Source of the DNA: Lottia gigantea
Lineage: Eukaryota > Mollusca > Gastropoda > Lottiidae
Reading direction: 5' to 3'
Length of the DNA stretch: 64,000 nt
Assembly (NCBI RefSeq): GCF_000327385.1
Contig: NW_008708943.1
Location: 2,640,741-2,704,740 of the forward strand
Shown: in pieces, positions 58,771-64,000 of the stretch
Position numbering within the stretch: the stretch's first letter is position 1
Layout of the letters: each line of letters begins with the position of its first letter
Position numbers and translations under genes: made by a program
Notes under the pieces: model-generated
What the model was told of the DNA's origin: nothing
Databases searched by the model: none
What the model saw: only the letters and a program-made list of their open reading frames with translations

Positions 58771-61700
58771 TTACTTGATATTGATATTTTGAGTTGAATT
58801 ATTATCCAATATGTTATATTCTTGATACAAAAATACAAGTATTACGCAGTTATGATTAAGTCACAATGGTAGATAGGGATTTACCTTTTTAATAAGGAAT
58901 TAATATAGTTATTTTGAGCTAAACTGTTACCAAATTATATATCTTTTATTCTTAAAATAAATGGTTTATCTACTACATGTTTTATGGTTATAGTAAATAA
59001 AGGGTTACCTACTTAATAAGTAATTTATTTACTATGGTTATTTTAAGCTTAGCTATTATCTAATTATATATATTATATTCCTAAAGTAAAGAGGACACGT
59101 GCCTTGAAATTTACTTAATTATATAACGGGTACACGCTTATTATTGCAGTTATTATCAAGGCTTTAAAGAGACATAATTGTATAAGTATTTACTTTACGA
59201 GGTTAATTTAACCCAGTTTCAGCTTATATGTTTGTAGCAGAACTGTGATTCGAGAAGTATTACTAAAAACTGCTACCGATAGAAGAAATTAAGCGATATC
59301 GCTCTTGAAAAGAAATATTTAGATGACTATTCGTAGATATAATTTGTGGTCTGAAATCCAAGATTTGAGAACTATGGCAGATGGGCTGTCCGAATGACAC
59401 AAATTGTCTTTTGACCGTTAATGTGCCTTTAATTATTTTTGTTGCAATTTTTCATTACGTCCCTATATAAATAAAAAGATTCTTTTTTACTTCTAAAAAG
59501 CTGAAACTCTAGTTAGGTATTACCTTTTTACTATCTATTGTTATCTCATATCGTCATAATCGAAGTTATAATTTGCTTGGAGTTTTGGAAATTGAAAACC
59601 CCCTTAAATGTTTGAAATATTTGCTTTATTTTTGGAACTTTTGGACGTTGTAAAGCAATAAAAAGAGGGGCGGGGTGCGTTTTGTCGCTTTTAGAACAAA
59701 TGAATGGTCACCTCAAATAAAACAATCAATTGTATTACATGATTAATATCCCTAACAGTTTCAGGGGTTTGTCAAATGGAGGTGTAGCGTGTTGGTGTTT
59801 ATCTTAAAGATGGCTGATATGAAAGTGTGAAACAATAAAGATGATCTGAAATAGGTGTCTTCGGTAGCAGGTGATACGACATCTTCAATAACTAATCGAT
59901 TGTATTACATCACCTCCCTGGCCAGATTACTTCAATGAAAAAGGTGTCCCTACAAAGTGTGAAATCATTAAGAAAAGTGTGTCTTTAGAAAAAGGTGATT
60001 TTCTTCAATGATCAATCGATAGTTTTACATGGTTTATCACCAAACTGTGGCCAAGAAAATCATTAATAGCTCTTAAAATATGAGAAATTGAAGGTAAAAG
60101 GCAACAAATGCAAACGTCGTCAACCAACTGCATTATGTCCTAGTTCTCGAATCAAGACCCATAGAATCGTTATTACGTCTAAGAAAGATGGTCAGCGATC
60201 GACACAGTAAAAATTGTCTAATATCGTCAGGAGAAAAGAAGGTGTTGAACTAATATATCTGTAATATTCAAATTGCGAGGGTGACAAAACTAACCTTTAC
60301 ACAAAGTATAATATCATGTAGTATCAAGTCAGAAAGTACTTTATGTAAGTACGTATGTAATATAATTACTCCTGAGCAAGATGTACTTTTTATTGCCCAA
60401 GCTACCGTATCACCAGCGACAGTTGCTGATTTTACGGTATGAGTTTTGATGTATTACCTGTAGTTTTTATGGTGTTTTCAATTCTATAAGCTTAGGTATT
60501 CGACATGTTTCATGTAATGTAATGTTTATCATATAGCAGATATTTTTGGTATAGTTATAAAAGAGTGTTATAAATGAGTGACCATTGCTATATGTATCAG
60601 TCAAAAGGAATGCGTGTCCTAATGCTTGTATTACCAACAGTAGTGGGTAATATTATCAGTGTCACATAATATATGTTGTTTTGATGGTATTACATGAAAA
60701 GTTGTCAGTTTCAATTAGTTTGTAAGCTTATGGGAATGAAGTACACGAACGTTCTGACAACACCAAAAGGTTAGAGGCAGTTACAACGGCTGATATTGGT
60801 GAGACAGAAGGCGGGACTTGCGAAGTTTGTCTTTACTTTTTTAAGTTCAACAAACTCTTATACTACATCGAAAGGTATGATGAATATTATGAGTTTCGAC
60901 ATATTACATAACTTGTTAATGGTGTTACTGTGAGGAACTGTCAGTACCAATATAACTTATAGGGTAATGTCAGTATGAGAATCTGATTATTGAACCTAAA
61001 ATGTGGATGGAGACAATAAGTTAAAATAAGGTGATCGAAGACTTTTACAAATATACTGCAAGGGCTTTTTCTATTAATACCGCATCTTATCACTCCCAAC
61101 ATTTATAAATAGTAAATAGGTCATCTGAATTTATTCTACATAAACTTGTTTTTTTTTTAAATATTTCACGAAAAACTGACACTTTGCATCATTGCAAATA
61201 CCATTCCAACACAATAGCTTCTGACGTGGTAACTTTATAATGTGGTCACGTTAACTTGAGTCACAGATGTCGAGCTGGAAATGGGAATGGTGCAAATGGA
61301 TGTTAATTACTAATTTCCTTTAAAGTACAAGATGAAACTCTGGTATATTTGTTGCTGGTAAAAGGTATGGGAATTGGGTCAAAGACGTAAAATAAGAAGT
61401 ACATGAATCTAAATAGTATTTCTCTTACGTCATCAACAAATCACGAAAACAGATTCACCTTGACGAAGAATTGGTAAAAATCGTGAGAATTGGGTCAATG
61501 CATGCACAACTAAGATGCATCATTTGGAATGTGCATGCTCTCTAGATGAATGGAGGCAAGGACACACAGGATTTCGTTGGGTTATCTAACACCAAGCCCT
61601 TAACCCGTCCTTAAATGTCATTAGTATTTTAGGTACACGGTATGACACATGTGGGTGCACGTTAGATCATGTGTTCGTGACTATGGTAAAGGTAAGTTTG

Positions 61701-63824
61701 AGTGATTATCAGACCAAAACGTAATGCAGCTGGCAATTTACCAAAATTTGGCACTAGGAACCGTGAGAAACTATGAAGAGCTTGTTCTCACACATTTACC
61801 TTGAAGTGGCAGTGCGCGTGCATTCCACGACTGACTTAAGTAAATAGAGAAACAAATAATACTGGTTCTGCTAATAAACATAATAGTACTGAAAATAATC
61901 ATATTTATGTCGGCATCTGATTATATAGAATTGCATTCCATGTTTAAGTTTCAATATTAAATGTTGTTTGAACGTTGCATTAACCATGGTAGCAGCCCAG
62001 TGCGGAGCATTTAGAGAGACAATTGTGCGATTAGAAGATGAAACGCCCCCTCCAATAAATATTTCATTAGTCTTATTAGAAAAGGACAACATATACAAAC
62101 ACATTTATGAAAGTATTATTGGTACAAGGTCGTTACATGTAAACGCAAATTCTGAAGTACAGTGTCTAAAAAGATAAAGCACTTCTGGTGGTAGTCTATT
62201 CCACGCGTCAATGATGAAAAAGAAGCCAATAATAGTCTATTGTGAAGACCCGAGGCGCGTTATTAGATGTAATATGATAGCCACCTTATCTCATCATCTA
62301 TTTGACTAACCGTCATAGGACAACACCCTATCTTAGTATTAAAGGTACAATCCTTTATCATTAATATGAGAACTTCAACTTCCTCTACCTGACTAAATGC
62401 AACAAGATTACAGTGTTCAGTTGCAAACCATCTTTATTTTTTACGCATATCATGTACTTAAAACATTGCATAATAAACCATATTTAGATCAGAGAATATC
62501 TGTCAACTGTGTTTGGCATAATTATTGTATTTTGTGATCATACAACAACAGCCTTATTGAAGGACCTTTGCCCAATATCTCCTTTTAAACCTTATATTGA
62601 TCAAAGACAACGTTAAACTCTCTACACAAAACATAATTGTGTCCCTAGTGATCTAATTGCACAGCGTGTCTTTAAAACAACTGCAGGAACTTTGCATGAG
62701 GAACAAAGTAACACGCACTGCCATTGTGACACAATCTGTACCAGACACAATAACCTCCAGTCTGATAACCCCAGAGTTAATTCCCTTGGGTTTCGTATTA
62801 CAGGTGTTTGAGAATGTTTTATATTGTGTAAGTGATATCGTGTCAGAGGTGTATAGGATACACGATAAAACAGGTGTAACACGCAGTATGCCACTGCCTT
62901 TTTCTGTTTGATAATGACCTAGAGGTAATCTCATTTAATGGGTAATAGTTTACACATCATAACCCCCCTTGCATTGTAAAATAATGTGCAGCAAATAATT
63001 GACAATGAGTCGTTCTCTGCATTAACTGTGTCAACTGCTTATGACTCCACTCTCAGAACTGTGGTTTATCTAGGTACAACGGCCAATTGCTCAAGTAATT
63101 CAACTAGGACAGTGAGAAATATTTGACGAATGATTCACATTCACGACCACGCTATGCTGAATTTATGCATCATCCTGAGAAAATGTTGAAAGGGACAGTT
63201 GGAAATCCGTATGACACATAACTCAAATACAGTATAAAGTTGATTGCATCATTCAAATGGAATTTCTACATCATCATGCATACCTTAAAGGAATGTTACC
63301 TCTTAGAATGGACATAAACGTCTTAAACTTTGTCATTAAGTGTATATAATCATCATCTGGATTTGCGAGATGCCTTAACTAAAGAATAGAATCCGTATAT
63401 AAGACGATATATACATTAAACGAAGTAGATAAAAGACTTTTTAATTTCAATTTTTTGGTCAACCGAAGAGGTAGAATACCTTTAATGCCGTAACGATTAA
63501 CTTAAATCAAAATTTCCAACATTGTGCCAATTCTGGAACCATGATCAAGGCCAAGAAAAACTTGAAACCATGTTATCTTGAAATCATCACCAATAGAAAC
63601 GAGATAAAATAATAACTTTAAATTTAACATTCTCTGATTGTTTTTAAAACGGTTAATTTACGGTTTTCTCACGATAGGAATGGGTGGTTTGTTTAACAGA
63701 GGTAGCTTTGTATATAAGTAAAATAGAATTTGTTACTTTAGAAAAATATACCAAGTTATTGCCCCTGGCTTAACACAACATCTTGAGATTCTTAACCATT
63801 TCGACACCTGTATGAAATAATTGA
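58771..63824. other. Region upstream of the BH3-only gene, nothing firm
   Basis: AT-rich sequence. A short imperfect hairpin lies at about 60404-60440 (TACCGTATCACCAGC with its complement). A 62620-62935 patch is open in several frames on both strands, but no family is recognised in any of them. Confidence 0.35.
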
Positions 63825-64000
63825 GGTTGTACAGAGATATTGCGAGAACAAGTTTGTTCAGATTCTGATGATCTAGATTCAGCTTCATTGAAAGCTATCG
63901 AGATTTCCAAATATCTACAGAATGAGAATGCACAAAGCTTATGTCTCTAGAATGTCAAAAGGCACAAAAAGAAGAATGCAGAGAATTGAAACAGAAGGAA
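63825..64000 (+). other. Possible coding sequence at the right edge
   Basis: An open frame of 41 codons (63825-63950) includes SDSDDLDSASLKAIEISKYL. A second, overlapping frame (63926 to the window end, 25 codons, open at the edge) reads LECQKAQKEECRELKQKE, Lys/Glu-rich and coiled-coil-like. Either may be part of an exon that continues outside the window. No family is assigned. Confidence 0.25.

Noticed and set aside
61632-61692. 60-bp exon-like segment between TATTTTAG and AAG|GTAAGT
   Set aside because: Signals this short occur by chance, and no partner exon was seen.
62622-62934. Overlapping open frames of 84-93 codons on both strands
   Set aside because: The patch is less AT-rich, so stops are rare in several frames. 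No frame stands out and none matches a family.

Overview
The window looks like a piece of an AT-rich animal nuclear genome with short spliced genes, long non-coding stretches, minisatellites and small dispersed repeats. The secreted Met/Gly repeat proteins, the tRNA-like repeats and the general texture suggest a lophotrochozoan, most likely a mollusc. That placement is inference: no marker gene fixes the species.

Left part (1-13.8 kb): a tandem cluster of small secreted methionine/glycine-rich protein genes. Five copies are complete: A (minus), B (plus), C (minus), D (plus) and E (plus). The last exon of a sixth copy lies at the left edge. Every complete copy has a TATA box, a short non-coding first exon, one exon holding the whole 96-99 residue open frame, a splice donor 1-4 nt after the stop codon, and a terminal 3' UTR exon with a poly(A) signal. 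A/B and C/D are head-to-head pairs. They sit in two duplicated blocks of about 3.5-4 kb, and a 30-bp minisatellite occupies both divergent spacers.

Middle part (13.8-49.6 kb): no gene I can prove. It holds small inverted-repeat elements, tRNA-like repeats, simple repeats, a 58-bp minisatellite, a cluster of CAGGTA/CAGGTG boxes and several weak first-exon or exon candidates, all marked as low confidence.

Right part (49.7-58.5 kb, minus strand): a three-exon gene for a predicted 142-residue BH3-only protein that I read as a BAD homologue. Its BH3 core reads GRELRRLSDEFN. It also carries an RSVSLP motif of the mode-1 14-3-3 type and basophilic kinase sites at places that match vertebrate BAD. 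The exon phases agree (1 then 0), which supports the model. Its 8-kb second intron holds two large minisatellites. One is a 25-bp unit repeated 23 times, and every unit contains the forkhead core GTAAACA.

From 58.8 to 64 kb I see no firm gene; a possibly coding, Lys/Glu-rich open frame runs off the right edge. I saw no rRNA, no convincing tRNA gene, no CRISPR array and no recognisable retroviral, LTR or Polinton remains.
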